Made by a program: the position numbers and the translations under genes
Notes under the pieces: generated by a model
Database searches by the model: none
What the model was told of the DNA's origin: nothing
What the model saw: the letters and a program-made list of their open reading frames with translations, nothing else
Origin: Streptomyces neyagawaensis
GTDB taxonomy: Bacteria; Actinomycetota; Actinomycetes; Streptomycetales; Streptomycetaceae
Length of the DNA: 64,000 bases
Direction of reading: 5' to 3'
NCBI RefSeq assembly: GCF_023516595.1
Contig: NZ_JAMGBG010000029.1
Location: 124,001 to 188,000, forward strand
In this document: positions 1 through 7,801 of the stretch, piece by piece
Layout: the number at the start of each line of letters is the position of its first letter
Position numbering within the stretch: the stretch's first letter is position 1

Positions 1-368
1 GCCGGCTGCCCCGGCGGGCGCTCCCAGCCGAGGGTGTCGTCGAGGGGGTGCAGCACGATCTCGTCCCGCAGATCCTCCGTGGACACCTCGTCGACGGCCG
101 CGACGACATGGTCCTTCGGGACCACGACCACCGTGGCCTCGGTGTAGAGGGGGATCGCGCTGAGGTCGGCCCCGTCCACCGGCAGCCGGACGAACCCGGC
201 GTCCGCCTCGCCGCCCCGCAGCGCGCCGAGCGCCTCGGCGGCGGACACCTGGACGAGGGTGAGGGGAATGTCGGGCAACCGCTCGTTCCAGATCCGCACC
301 CACTTCGTGGGCGTCACTCCCGGAACGTACGCGAGCCGGAACGAGGGCGATGCATCCGAACCTGTCAC
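1..368 (-). CDS. LysR-type substrate-binding domain protein, truncated by window edge
   Basis: Reading the minus strand from a GTG at 368 gives an open frame that leaves the window at base 1. The translated part, beginning VTGSDASPSFRLAYVPGV and continuing with a VRIWNERLP segment and then ADAGFVRLP, looks like the effector-binding (periplasmic-binding-like) domain of a LysR regulator. The residues directly after the start already belong to that domain, so this may be a standalone substrate-binding protein without the helix-turn-helix. It diverges from the DUF5997 gene at 453, a pairing I recall from other Streptomyces genomes. The ligand is unknown. Confidence is limited because only about 120 residues are visible. 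Confidence 0.7.
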   Translation of the reverse strand, partial: MTGSDASPSFRLAYVPGVTPTKWVRIWNERLPDIPLTLVQVSAAEALGALRGGEADAGFVRLPVDGADLSAIPLYTEATVVVVPKDHVVAAVDEVSTEDLRDEIVLHPLDDTLGWERPPGQP

Positions 369-452
369 ACGACCAGGCTATCGGGCCGGGCCATTGCCCC
401 CGCTCTCCGGGCGTGGTCGGCGATGGCTCACATGCTCGATACCCTGGACACC

Positions 453-848
453 ATGACGTCGCACCAGACCGCACCCCAGACCATGAAGCCCGCGACCGCG
501 GCGAAGAAGCTGGGTGTGTACCTCGAAGCCACCCCCGCCGAGTTCCGGGACGGCGTCGTCTCGCGCGCCGAACTGAACGCGCTCCAGGCCGACCCGCCGG
601 CCTGGCTGCAGGAGCTGCGCCGCAACGGCCCGCACCCCCGCCCGGTCGTCGCGGCCAAGCTGGGCGTCTCCATCGCGGGGCTGGCCCGCGCCGGAGTCAC
701 CGAGCCCCTCACCACCGAGCAGATCGAGGCGCTGAAGGACGAGAGCCCCGAGTGGCTCCAGCGCGAGCGCGCCACCCAGGCCGAGGTCCGCAAGGAAGGC
801 GCCCGCATCAAGAAGCGCAACGCGGAGCGGGCGGCAGAACGCCCCTGA
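453..848 (+). CDS. DUF5997 family protein
   Basis: A 131-residue cytoplasmic protein of the DUF5997 family. It begins MTSHQTAPQTMKPATAAKKL, followed by a GVYL segment and a C-terminal run rich in Lys, Arg and Glu (KEGARIKKRNAERAA). The open frame extends further upstream, but conservation I recognise starts at this Met, and the upstream stretch overlaps the divergent LysR-like gene, so I chose the internal start. No catalytic motif is visible. The AATKKLG-like and AAKLGVS segments resemble small helix-turn-helix elements, so DNA binding is conceivable but unproven. The function of the family is not established to my knowledge. Confidence 0.8.
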   Translation: MTSHQTAPQTMKPATAAKKLGVYLEATPAEFRDGVVSRAELNALQADPPAWLQELRRNGPHPRPVVAAKLGVSIAGLARAGVTEPLTTEQIEALKDESPEWLQRERATQAEVRKEGARIKKRNAERAAERP

Positions 849-875
849 GCGCCCGGAGAACGCGGGCCCGGCAGT

Positions 876-946
876 GGGCTGCTCTCGGTCGGGCCGCTCT
901 CGGTCGGGCTGCTCTCGGTCGGGCCTCTCGGTCGGGCCGCTCTCAG
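876..946. repeat. 15-bp tandem repeat, about 4.8 copies
   Basis: The unit GGGCYGCTCTCGGTC repeats head to tail; copy four lacks two bases and the last copy is partial. It lies between the convergent ends of the DUF5997 gene and the FGE-like gene and just reaches the latter's stop codon. It has no CRISPR-like spacers. It looks like replication slippage in an intergenic tail. Confidence 0.85.
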
Positions 947-1740
947 AGCGTGAGCACCGGTCGTACGGTGAAGTCCTCGTAGAGGTCCTCGCCGTCCTCC
1001 CCGTACACGAACTCCGCCATCGACGGATTGACGTTCGCCGTGGCCAGGGGTAGCCAGCCGAGCAGACGGCCGTAGCCGCCGCACACGGACTCGCCGCCGT
1101 CGCCGCCGCGCACCACCGAGCGATCGCTCGTCAGCTCCGTCGTGTACGTGTCGTACGCGATGCGCAGGCCGAAGGCGTTCGGTTCGTGCTGGGGGCCCGT
1201 GGGGTCGTCGTAGGGGACACGGTCCAGGGGGCAGTCGTCGCCCCAGCGGAACAGGGTGCGGGCCCCGGCACCGCAGGCGTGCTCCCACTCGTCCGAGGTG
1301 GGCATGCGCAGACCGCGCGCCGCCAGGACGGCCGGTGTCTCGGCGGGCGGCTCCGTCAGATGCTCGCCCTCCACCGCCATGAGCACGGCGTCCAGCACCA
1401 CGTCACGGCGCGGGCTGAGCACCTGCGCGAGGTGTTCTCGAAGATCGTTGTCGTACCCGTATCCCTCGGCCACGCTCCGGGCGTAGTCCGCCGACTGCTC
1501 GGACGTCGGCCGCCAGGCGGCGGCGTCGAAGCCGAGCGTGACCCGGCCGCCCGGTATCAGGGCGAACTCCTGCCCGTCCCGCTCGATCAGGACCCGGTGC
1601 AGTGGAGCACCGAGGTGCTCGACGGTGTCGACGCGGACCACCCGGCCTCCCACCCGGGCGGCGGCGTCCTGGGCGACCTGCCGCGCGATGGTCGGCGCGA
1701 AGGAGCGCCATGCGTCGAGAGTGAGACCGGCGAGAGACAT
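943..1740 (-). CDS. FGE-sulfatase (SUMF1/EgtB)-like domain protein
   Basis: About 265 residues from the ATG at 1740; an in-frame start at 1770 would add ten residues, but MSLAGLTLDAWRSF looks like the natural N-terminus. The segment RMPTSDEWEHACGAGA followed by LFRWGDD matches the formylglycine-generating-enzyme/SUMF1 fold signature, and the C-terminal half carries a SVVRGGDGGESVCGGYGR stretch typical of that fold. The paired catalytic cysteines of true FGE are not evident; one Cys sits in ACGAG and one in SVCGG. It is more likely a non-heme-iron or structural FGE-fold protein than a sulfatase activator. No sulfatase gene is nearby. Cytoplasmic, with no signal peptide. Confidence 0.6.
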   Translation of the reverse strand: MSLAGLTLDAWRSFAPTIARQVAQDAAARVGGRVVRVDTVEHLGAPLHRVLIERDGQEFALIPGGRVTLGFDAAAWRPTSEQSADYARSVAEGYGYDNDLREHLAQVLSPRRDVVLDAVLMAVEGEHLTEPPAETPAVLAARGLRMPTSDEWEHACGAGARTLFRWGDDCPLDRVPYDDPTGPQHEPNAFGLRIAYDTYTTELTSDRSVVRGGDGGESVCGGYGRLLGWLPLATANVNPSMAEFVYGEDGEDLYEDFTVRPVLTL

Positions 1741-1796
1741 GCGACGCAGTGTGACATGGGGGTCTGACAATGCCCCTGCGGACTGTTAGAGGCCGC

Positions 1797-1825
1797 GATC
1801 GGTCGGTCGGTCAGTCGGTCGGTCG
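1797..1825. repeat. GGTC microsatellite
   Basis: A run of CGGTCGGTCGGTCAGTCGGTC type repeats about 100 bp upstream of the HEAT-repeat gene. The only break is one GGTC-to-AGTC change. It may lie in the 5' leader of the downstream transcript. Confidence 0.8.
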
Positions 1826-1926
1826 AAAAGTCGTTCGGCGGCGGCCGTGCTCGGTGACAGGATGACCGCGGGGACACGGATGAACACCAGGCACGAGGGT
1901 CCCGAGAGTCACGGGGTCACGGGGTC

Positions 1927-3936
1927 ATGGGGGCGCGGGTGGCGGGTTTCGCGGTGGAGGCGTTGGACGACGTGCCGTGGGAGCGGCTGGAACCGGTGCT
2001 CGAACAGCGTCCGACGACGGGGACGCGCGCGGTCCTGCGGAGGCTCGCGCTGAAGGGCGAGGCGGCGACCGAGGAGGACTGCTACCCGCTGTACGACCGC
2101 CTCGCGCTCGGCACTGGACGCCTGCCCTCCCTCAGAACCGCCGCGCTGCCGTTCGTCGCCGCCCTCGCCGGTGATCCGGCCTGCGGCGCGCGGCGAGAAC
2201 TCGTCGGGCTTCTGGTGAGCTTCGCCCGGTTCGCGGCCGAAGCCGAGGCGGGCCAGGTGGACGAGGCGTGGCATGAGGCATGGCGGCTCCAGCGTCCCGT
2301 GTTCCTGGCGCTGCTGGCGGACCCGGACCCCGAGGTGCGCAGGGAGGCCCTGCCCCTCGCCGGGGACGTCGGCCCGCTGCTGGACCGCTGGCGGGCCGAG
2401 ACGGACCCGACGGTGCGGCCCGCCGTCCTGTTGGAACTGGGGACCGCCGCCGGCTCCACCGGCCCGGAGGCGGCGGACCGGGTACGGGCGGTGGTGACCG
2501 AGGTGCTGCGGACGGACGACCCCGTCCTGCGGGTCGCGGCCGTGCACGCCTGGGCCGCGTTCGATCCCGAGGCACCGGTGCGGGAACGGGACCTGCTGAC
2601 GGAGATCCTCACCGACCCGGCGGTGCGACCGCTGTTCGAGGCGGCGTGGTACGTCTCCGACGTCGAGACGGCCTTCACCCGCGAGGACGTCGTCTCCTGG
2701 ACGGTCGGCCTGTTCGCCCCCGTACCCCCGACGATGTTCGACTTCGTCCTCGACCTCATCGAGGCGGCCCGCCGCAACGGCGATGCCCCGCTGTGCCGCG
2801 TCGCGCTGGACGAGGCGTGGCAGCTGCTTGTCCGCCGGCCGTCCGTGGCCGAGCGGCTGCTGCCGCACGTCGGCGCGCTGCTCGCCGACCGGGACGACGG
2901 CGTCCGCTACCGGGCCGCCCACCTCCTCGCGGTACTGGGCCCCCGCGCGGCCCCCCACGCCGACGAACTCGCCGCCCTCCTCGACGACCGGGGCGAGGAC
3001 CAGCACGCCTTCCTGGAGGGCACCGTGGGCGACCACGCCCGCTGGGCGCTGACCCGCATCGGAGACCCGCGCGCCCTGCCGGGCCTGATCGCGCGACTGT
3101 ACGCGCCCTACGAGGGGCAGTACTCGCGCTCCTACTGTTCGGGCGACCCCCGCCTGCCGGAGGTCGAGGACGTCCTGACCCCGCTCGCGGCGCACGCGGA
3201 GACCCTGGTGCCGGACATCCGCGCACTGCTCCGCAAGGACGGCAAGGGCGGCGGGCTGACCAACTGCCTGCTCGGTGTCCTCACCGCGTGGGGGGAGGCG
3301 TCCGCGCCCGCCCTGCCCGAGGTGGTGGCCCTGCTGGACGACGCCCGCTACTCACTGACCGCGATCGACGCGCTCGTGGCGATGGGACCGGCCGCGGCGT
3401 CCGCCGCACCCGAGGTGCGCCGCGCCACCGTCCTCGACCACCCGGGCAACCACCAGAAGGTGGCGTGGGCCGCCTCGGCACTCGACGGTGACAGCGCGGC
3501 GGCGCTGCGGCTCGTGGGCGAGGCCGTGCTGACCGAGGAGGAGCCCTTCTACGGCCCCGTCCACCTGATCGGTCGCTTCGGCCCGGCTGCCGCGCCCTAC
3601 GCCGACCGGGTACGACAGCTCATGGAGCGCGGCGACGGCTGGCTGCGGCTGTGGTCCGCGATCGCGCTCGCGTCGATCACGGGCGAGCCGGAACCGAGCG
3701 TGTCCGTCCTCGGGGAGCACCTGCGGCCCCTGGCCGACGGCGACGACTCCTACGGCTACTTCGTCGACGCACTGCGCGCCCTCGTCGCCATCGGCACGGT
3801 CACCGACGAAACCCGTGAGGTGCTGCGCCGGGTGCGGGACACCGACCGGAGGCTGGCGCCCCACGGGGACTACCGGACGATCCTGTTCGACGAGGAGATG
3901 CGATCCCTGATCGACGCGGTCCTCGCTCTGCCGTGA
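1927..3936 (+). CDS. HEAT-repeat protein
   Basis: A 669-residue soluble protein built of repeated alpha-helical pairs. Segments such as LLADPDPEVRREALPLAG, LRTDDPVLRVAAVHAW and LLADRDDGVRYRAAHLLA follow the HEAT/armadillo pattern, with the Asp-x-x-x-x-Val-Arg signature at the turns. There is no enzyme motif, signal peptide or membrane segment. HEAT solenoids usually act as protein-binding scaffolds; the partner is unknown. The start is uncertain because no strong ribosome-binding site precedes it. The gene converges on the next one downstream. Confidence 0.75.
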   Translation: MGARVAGFAVEALDDVPWERLEPVLEQRPTTGTRAVLRRLALKGEAATEEDCYPLYDRLALGTGRLPSLRTAALPFVAALAGDPACGARRELVGLLVSFARFAAEAEAGQVDEAWHEAWRLQRPVFLALLADPDPEVRREALPLAGDVGPLLDRWRAETDPTVRPAVLLELGTAAGSTGPEAADRVRAVVTEVLRTDDPVLRVAAVHAWAAFDPEAPVRERDLLTEILTDPAVRPLFEAAWYVSDVETAFTREDVVSWTVGLFAPVPPTMFDFVLDLIEAARRNGDAPLCRVALDEAWQLLVRRPSVAERLLPHVGALLADRDDGVRYRAAHLLAVLGPRAAPHADELAALLDDRGEDQHAFLEGTVGDHARWALTRIGDPRALPGLIARLYAPYEGQYSRSYCSGDPRLPEVEDVLTPLAAHAETLVPDIRALLRKDGKGGGLTNCLLGVLTAWGEASAPALPEVVALLDDARYSLTAIDALVAMGPAAASAAPEVRRATVLDHPGNHQKVAWAASALDGDSAAALRLVGEAVLTEEEPFYGPVHLIGRFGPAAAPYADRVRQLMERGDGWLRLWSAIALASITGEPEPSVSVLGEHLRPLADGDDSYGYFVDALRALVAIGTVTDETREVLRRVRDTDRRLAPHGDYRTILFDEEMRSLIDAVLALP

Positions 3937-4021
3937 CGTGGGGGAGGGGGAAACGCCGTCCTCGTCCCGCAGGCTCCCCCGCCGTGCCGCGTGACGCGGG
4001 GGCGGCCGGGCCGCCCGTCGC

Positions 4022-5134
4022 TCAGGACGCCGCCTCGCTCCAGCGGGCCAGCGTGCCGCTCCCGTCGTCGTAGGTGAGCCAGGTCCCGTCCCCGAGCGGG
4101 CGCACATGGCTGTCGACGTGGCCGGTGGGATACGTGATCGCGCCGCGTATCTCCAGGGTGTGCGCGTCGAGCAGCCAGTGGCGGCCCTCCGCCGGGTCGT
4201 CGTCGGCGTCGGTCGTCGAGGCGATGACCGTGTCGGCGTCGACGAAGCCGCCACCGTGGTCCCAGCGGAGCGGCTCGTCTTCGTCGTCCTCGGCGTATGC
4301 GTTGTCGAGGTCCTCCTCGCCGCGCGGCTCCGGCCGGGCCCCCGCCGCTTCGCACTCGGCGAGCACCGTGCCGTCGAGGGCGTGCAGCCTCAGGTCCATG
4401 CCGTCGTGCTCGGCGGTCAGGAAGCCGGGATGCGCCGGGTGGACGTCCGTCAGGTCGCGGTCCAGGGTCTCGTTCAGGTCCCAGGCGGTCAGCTCCTCGC
4501 CGTCCCAGCGGGCCCAGTGCAGCAGGAGGCCGTCCTGGCCCATGCCGATGCTCAGCCCCATGTGGACGCCGTCAGGGTGGGAGAGGTGGTGGGAGCCGGA
4601 GGCCGCGCTGTCCAGTGGCAGCCGGGCCGGCTCACGCCCGTCCCGGGCGTCCAGGACGGCCCAGTACTCCTGCCCGCCGTGCTCCTCCGGCGCCACGACG
4701 TGCGCCCAGACGAGCCGGCCGTCGTCGGATATCCGGCACGACCCGTGCTCCGGCCCGTCGCACACCTCCTGTTCGTCCCCGGTGTGCGGGTGCCCGAGGA
4801 GCGGGCCCCAGCAGCCGTGCCGGTACTCCCACAGCGTCGCTCCGCCGGGGGCCACGGCCCGCACCGAGCGCTGGCCCGAGAACACCGCGAACGACGCGTC
4901 GGCACTCACCGAGTGGACGCCCCCGCGCCAGCCGGGCCAGGGCAGTGGGAAGACGGCGGTCGGCGCGCGGTCGGCGGCGAACAGCCCGGCCAGGTCGTGG
5001 ACCTCCAGCGTGGGCCCGTTCCTCAGGAGGGCGCGATGCGGGCGGTCGGCACGACTGTCGAGGGCGAAGCCGTTGACCAGGGATCCACCGTTCGGCAACT
5101 GCACCGAGTCGCGCAGGCGGGCTGTGATCGACAT
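4022..5134 (-). CDS. Uncharacterised beta-propeller-like protein
   Basis: 370 residues from the ATG at 5134 (MSITARLRDSVQL). The frame is open further upstream, but that part overlaps the neighbouring gene and has no start with better support. The sequence is rich in short beta-strand and Asp/Gly turn segments (SVSADASFAVFSG, CRISDDGRLVWA, WAVLDARDG), which suggests a WD40- or quinoprotein-like propeller. No signal peptide or catalytic motif is seen. It lies 41 bp downstream of the 5176-5571 gene on the same strand, so the two are probably cotranscribed. Function unknown. Confidence 0.6.
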   Translation of the reverse strand: MSITARLRDSVQLPNGGSLVNGFALDSRADRPHRALLRNGPTLEVHDLAGLFAADRAPTAVFPLPWPGWRGGVHSVSADASFAVFSGQRSVRAVAPGGATLWEYRHGCWGPLLGHPHTGDEQEVCDGPEHGSCRISDDGRLVWAHVVAPEEHGGQEYWAVLDARDGREPARLPLDSAASGSHHLSHPDGVHMGLSIGMGQDGLLLHWARWDGEELTAWDLNETLDRDLTDVHPAHPGFLTAEHDGMDLRLHALDGTVLAECEAAGARPEPRGEEDLDNAYAEDDEDEPLRWDHGGGFVDADTVIASTTDADDDPAEGRHWLLDAHTLEIRGAITYPTGHVDSHVRPLGDGTWLTYDDGSGTLARWSEAAS

Positions 5135-5175
5135 GGCCCGAAGGTACGGCACCCCACTGACATCGGTGCCGGCCC

Positions 5176-5571
5176 TCAGGTCTCGGCCTGCGCGGACACC
5201 GCGCGGAAGCGGGTCAGGAGGGCCAGGGCCGGCGGGGCCGCCGGGTCGAAGAACTGCTTGGCCAGCGGGGGCGGCACGGCCGGTCCGTGCATCCGGACCT
5301 CCTGGCACGTGAAGCAGAACGCGGCCTCGAACAGGGCCGTGTCGAGGGCGTCCCCGTAGGCCCGGACGCTCCACCCGGGCGAGAACCCGCACCGGTGCTG
5401 TTCGCCTCCCGACAGTTCCTCGATCAGCGCCAGGGTGTCGGCGACCTCGCCCCCGGCCCAGTGCGCGATCACACGGCCGGGCCAGGGGTCGTCCCCCTTC
5501 GCCGGAAGCGCGGAGATCCTGACGACCTCGATCAGTGCGGTGAGGGCGACGGCCTCGACGGGGAGCTGCAT
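5176..5571 (-). CDS. Conserved hypothetical protein
   Basis: 131 residues starting MQLPVEAVALTALIEVVRI. It contains five Cys/His-rich positions around AAFCFTCQEVRMHG but no motif that I can assign. The longer open frame upstream overlaps a plausible promoter region and was not used. It probably forms a two-gene unit with the propeller-like gene that follows. Function unknown. Confidence 0.55.
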   Translation of the reverse strand: MQLPVEAVALTALIEVVRISALPAKGDDPWPGRVIAHWAGGEVADTLALIEELSGGEQHRCGFSPGWSVRAYGDALDTALFEAAFCFTCQEVRMHGPAVPPPLAKQFFDPAAPPALALLTRFRAVSAQAET

Positions 5572-5620
5572 GCGCGCAGTCTGCCGTGGCCGGCCCCCCA
5601 CGGAGAACCGGCGTGCGTGC

Positions 5621-5658
5621 TTGACACAACGTCCGAACCTTCTGTCCGCAATGGACAG
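5621..5658 (+). promoter_or_regulatory. Candidate promoter and operator upstream of the small cupin gene
   Basis: A TTGACA hexamer at 5621-5626 is followed by a 6-bp inverted repeat CTGTCCGCAATGGACAG at 5642-5658, about 105 bp before the cupin start. The palindrome would overlap a -10 region, as repressor sites often do. No regulator is assigned. Confidence 0.35.
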
Positions 5659-5763
5659 TTCACGCATGGGCTCCGAGCGGGGTCCCGGGGACACTCGACG
5701 AGCCGGTCGTTCCGGCACTTCGTGGCGCAGTCCACACCCACCTGTCCGCGGTAAAGGAAAAGC

Positions 5764-6117
5764 ATGTCGCTCCTGAAGACCATCGACACCGACCCGTCCT
5801 TCGCACCCAAGGAGTCCGGTCCGCTGCCGGAACGCCTGATCTCCGGCGACCCGACGTACAAGACCTGGGCACAGGACGACGCCCGTGGGGAAACGATCCA
5901 CACGGGCGTCTGGGAGGCGACGCCCGGCGAGACGCGCTCGATCAAGGGCGAGACCTTCGAGTTCTGCCACATCCTTTCCGGCGTCGTCGAACTCACGCCG
6001 GAAGGCGGCGAGCCGGTGATCTACAAGACAGGCGACAGCTTTGTCATGAAGCCCGGCTTCGTCGGTGTCTGGAAGACGATCGAGACCGTGCGCAAGATCT
6101 ACGTAACCGTGTCCTGA
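5764..6117 (+). CDS. Small cupin-domain protein (DUF861/Cupin_3 type)
   Basis: 117 residues forming a single cupin barrel. The segments HTGVWEATPGETR, FCHILSGVVELTPEGGEP and GDSFVMKPGFVGVWK match the family often annotated as (S)-ureidoglycine aminohydrolase/EutQ-like cupins. The classical metal-binding histidines are mostly absent; only FCHILSG retains one. The start is supported by an AAGGAAAAGC ribosome-binding site. A clear hairpin follows the stop, so it is probably monocistronic. Substrate unknown. Confidence 0.8.
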   Translation: MSLLKTIDTDPSFAPKESGPLPERLISGDPTYKTWAQDDARGETIHTGVWEATPGETRSIKGETFEFCHILSGVVELTPEGGEPVIYKTGDSFVMKPGFVGVWKTIETVRKIYVTVS

Positions 6118-6131
6118 CCCTGGCGGCGCAG

Positions 6132-6172
6132 GTTGCCCTCGCCCGTAGAGACTTGCCTCCGGCGAGGGCAAC
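6132..6172 (+). terminator. Hairpin terminator after the small cupin gene
   Basis: Perfect 12-bp inverted repeat GTTGCCCTCGCC / GGCGAGGGCAAC with a 17-base loop, 14 bp past the cupin stop. There is no U-tract, as is common in Streptomyces. Confidence 0.75.
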
Positions 6173-6338
6173 CCCGTCGGTGGTCGTTGCGCCCATCTGC
6201 CGGCCCGCCTCGGCGACGGCCGCGCCGACTGCTCGGCCGAGCACTGCCGCCACGGGGTCGACGTGCAGGTGGCCGGCGCCTGGGTGACCACACCGGCCAG
6301 ACGGCCTCCCGGAGGCGAAGCGATGCGGTGACACCCGC

Positions 6339-7193
6339 TCAAGGGGAAGAGGCAAGCTGCCCTTGCTGCCGGTATTGCGATGGCGCGCATCCCACGTGCT
6401 TACGGAACACGCGGGCGAAGTGCTCCGGGTTGGGGAAACCGCAGCGCCTACCGACTTGAGATACCGGGTCATTGTCCACTGCGAGCAGATGGCAGGCAGC
6501 TTCGAGGCGCAACTCGGTGAGGTATTGCAGAGGTGTCTTTCCGGTGGCTGCGGAAAAACGACGCAGGAAGTGGTACCGGCTGAGTCCTGCTTCCTTGGCA
6601 AGCTGATCAAGCGTGATGTTCGAGGAGAAATTCGCGCTCATGAATGTTGTCACCGTTTGCAGCTGTTCCGGGCTGAGACCTCCGGTGCGCGGTGAGGCGT
6701 CGCGGCGTGGATGGAGTAGATACTCAGCCAGGTAGTGGGCTGCACTCATGGCATAGCGCTCTCCCGCACCTGTCTTTCGGGCGTGAAGGAGAGCCTGCGC
6801 CATGGATGCGACATGTGGATCGAAGGCGCGCAGGGTCTGTAATTCCGAAACATCACGGACAGGAGCGGTGGTGTGCGTGTCCAGTGCTCGCTGAAGGACT
6901 TCTACGGAAAGCTGGATATAGACGACTTCGAATGGGAGACGTCTGGGTGGCGTCCTGCTGAGCCTGATCAGGTTGTTGGGTGCGACCCGGCAGACCTCTC
7001 CAGGCCCGAGCGTGGTACCTAGCCAACCGCCGCCATTCTCTCGACCTTCAATTTGACACACGCCTCGTATTGGCGTGACGATGCCGAACCACTGATCCGG
7101 CAATTGGTATGTCCAGGTGCCGCTGTCGTGTCCAGCGGCTCGCTCTTCTACAACGAGTTCCCGATAGGATTGGTCTCGGCACGTCTTGATCAC
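6339..7193 (-). CDS. AraC-family transcriptional regulator
   Basis: 284 residues from a GTG at 7193, preceded by AAGGG at a good distance; the frame is open further upstream but the rest reads as non-coding. The N-terminal ligand-binding half includes WFGIVTPIRGVCQIEG. The C-terminal double helix-turn-helix is typical of AraC/XylS: NITLDQLAKEAGLSRYHFLR, then TGKTPLQYLTELRLEAA, and the second helix pair GFPNPEHFARVFRKHVG with the final PSQYR. It is likely a DNA-binding activator with a small-molecule sensor. It stands alone next to a transposase remnant, with no obvious target operon adjoining. Codon use is less GC-biased than in the left flank. Confidence 0.88.
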   Translation of the reverse strand: MIKTCRDQSYRELVVEERAAGHDSGTWTYQLPDQWFGIVTPIRGVCQIEGRENGGGWLGTTLGPGEVCRVAPNNLIRLSRTPPRRLPFEVVYIQLSVEVLQRALDTHTTAPVRDVSELQTLRAFDPHVASMAQALLHARKTGAGERYAMSAAHYLAEYLLHPRRDASPRTGGLSPEQLQTVTTFMSANFSSNITLDQLAKEAGLSRYHFLRRFSAATGKTPLQYLTELRLEAACHLLAVDNDPVSQVGRRCGFPNPEHFARVFRKHVGCAPSQYRQQGQLASSP

Positions 7194-7274
7194 GTAGTTT
7201 TCCCTTGTGTGGGGTAGGGGAAACGAGGAGTGACAGGAGCCAGGTCCGTCAGCCTCAGGGCTGCAAAAAACGGA

Positions 7275-7600
7275 ACGGTCCACCTCTGTCGCTGGGCATC
7301 TCCGGCGCCAACTGCACGACAGCCTCGGCGTGAAGCCGCTCGTGCGCGGGATGCCACCGATCCGCTCACGCCGCGGCCCGCGCCGGCTCCGTAAGCGAGG
7401 CATCCGCCACCGCATCGCCCGCGAAGGCATCGGGTCCTTGCAGCTGCTGGATCGTCACCGTTGGGTCGTTGAGCGGACGGTGTCCTGGCTCACCGGGCTG
7501 CCGACGCCTGCAGCGCCGCTACGAGCCCAAGGTCGAGCACTTCCACGGGGCTGCCAGCCCGCGGCGATGCAATCGTGCTCTTATGCACCGATCCGTTACG
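7275..7600 (+). pseudogene. Decayed IS5-family transposase fragment
   Basis: Pieces of an IS5-type DDE transposase C-terminus can be read in three alternating frames: PLSLGISGAN, then LHDSLGVKPLVRGMPPIRSR after a one-base loss, then the RIAREGIGSLQLLDRHRW segment with WVVERTVSWLTG, then GCRRLQRRYEPKVEHF after a second frameshift. The stretch between PIRSRRGPRR and the catalytic-Glu region is shorter than normal, implying an internal deletion. The N-terminal half is absent. It marks the left edge of the accessory region. The remaining bases up to the LAL gene end at 7802 hold no gene that I can support. Confidence 0.75.
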
Positions 7601-7801
7601 TTTTCAATCGCATCTCGTTTGTCCGTGTTCATGGTGTTTCCTCGGCGTTTCCTCAGGTCCGAGCGCGAGCCAGCATGCGCCGTCGAATGCCAAGGCTGCT
7701 GCGGGTGACCATGCTGGCAGGAGTGATCGGCGATTCCGGCGGTTCTGGTCGTTCGGCGGCTAAGTACAGGGAAACTGATCGCGAACCGTCGGGTCCGCTT
7801 G

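Noticed and set aside
876..946. Possible CRISPR array
   Set aside because: The 15-bp units abut without spacers; it is a simple tandem repeat.
6173..6338. Minus-strand coding-like stretch (GHLHVDPVAAVLGRAVG) after the cupin terminator
   Set aside because: Too short and without start, stop or recognisable family; could be a relic but cannot be supported.
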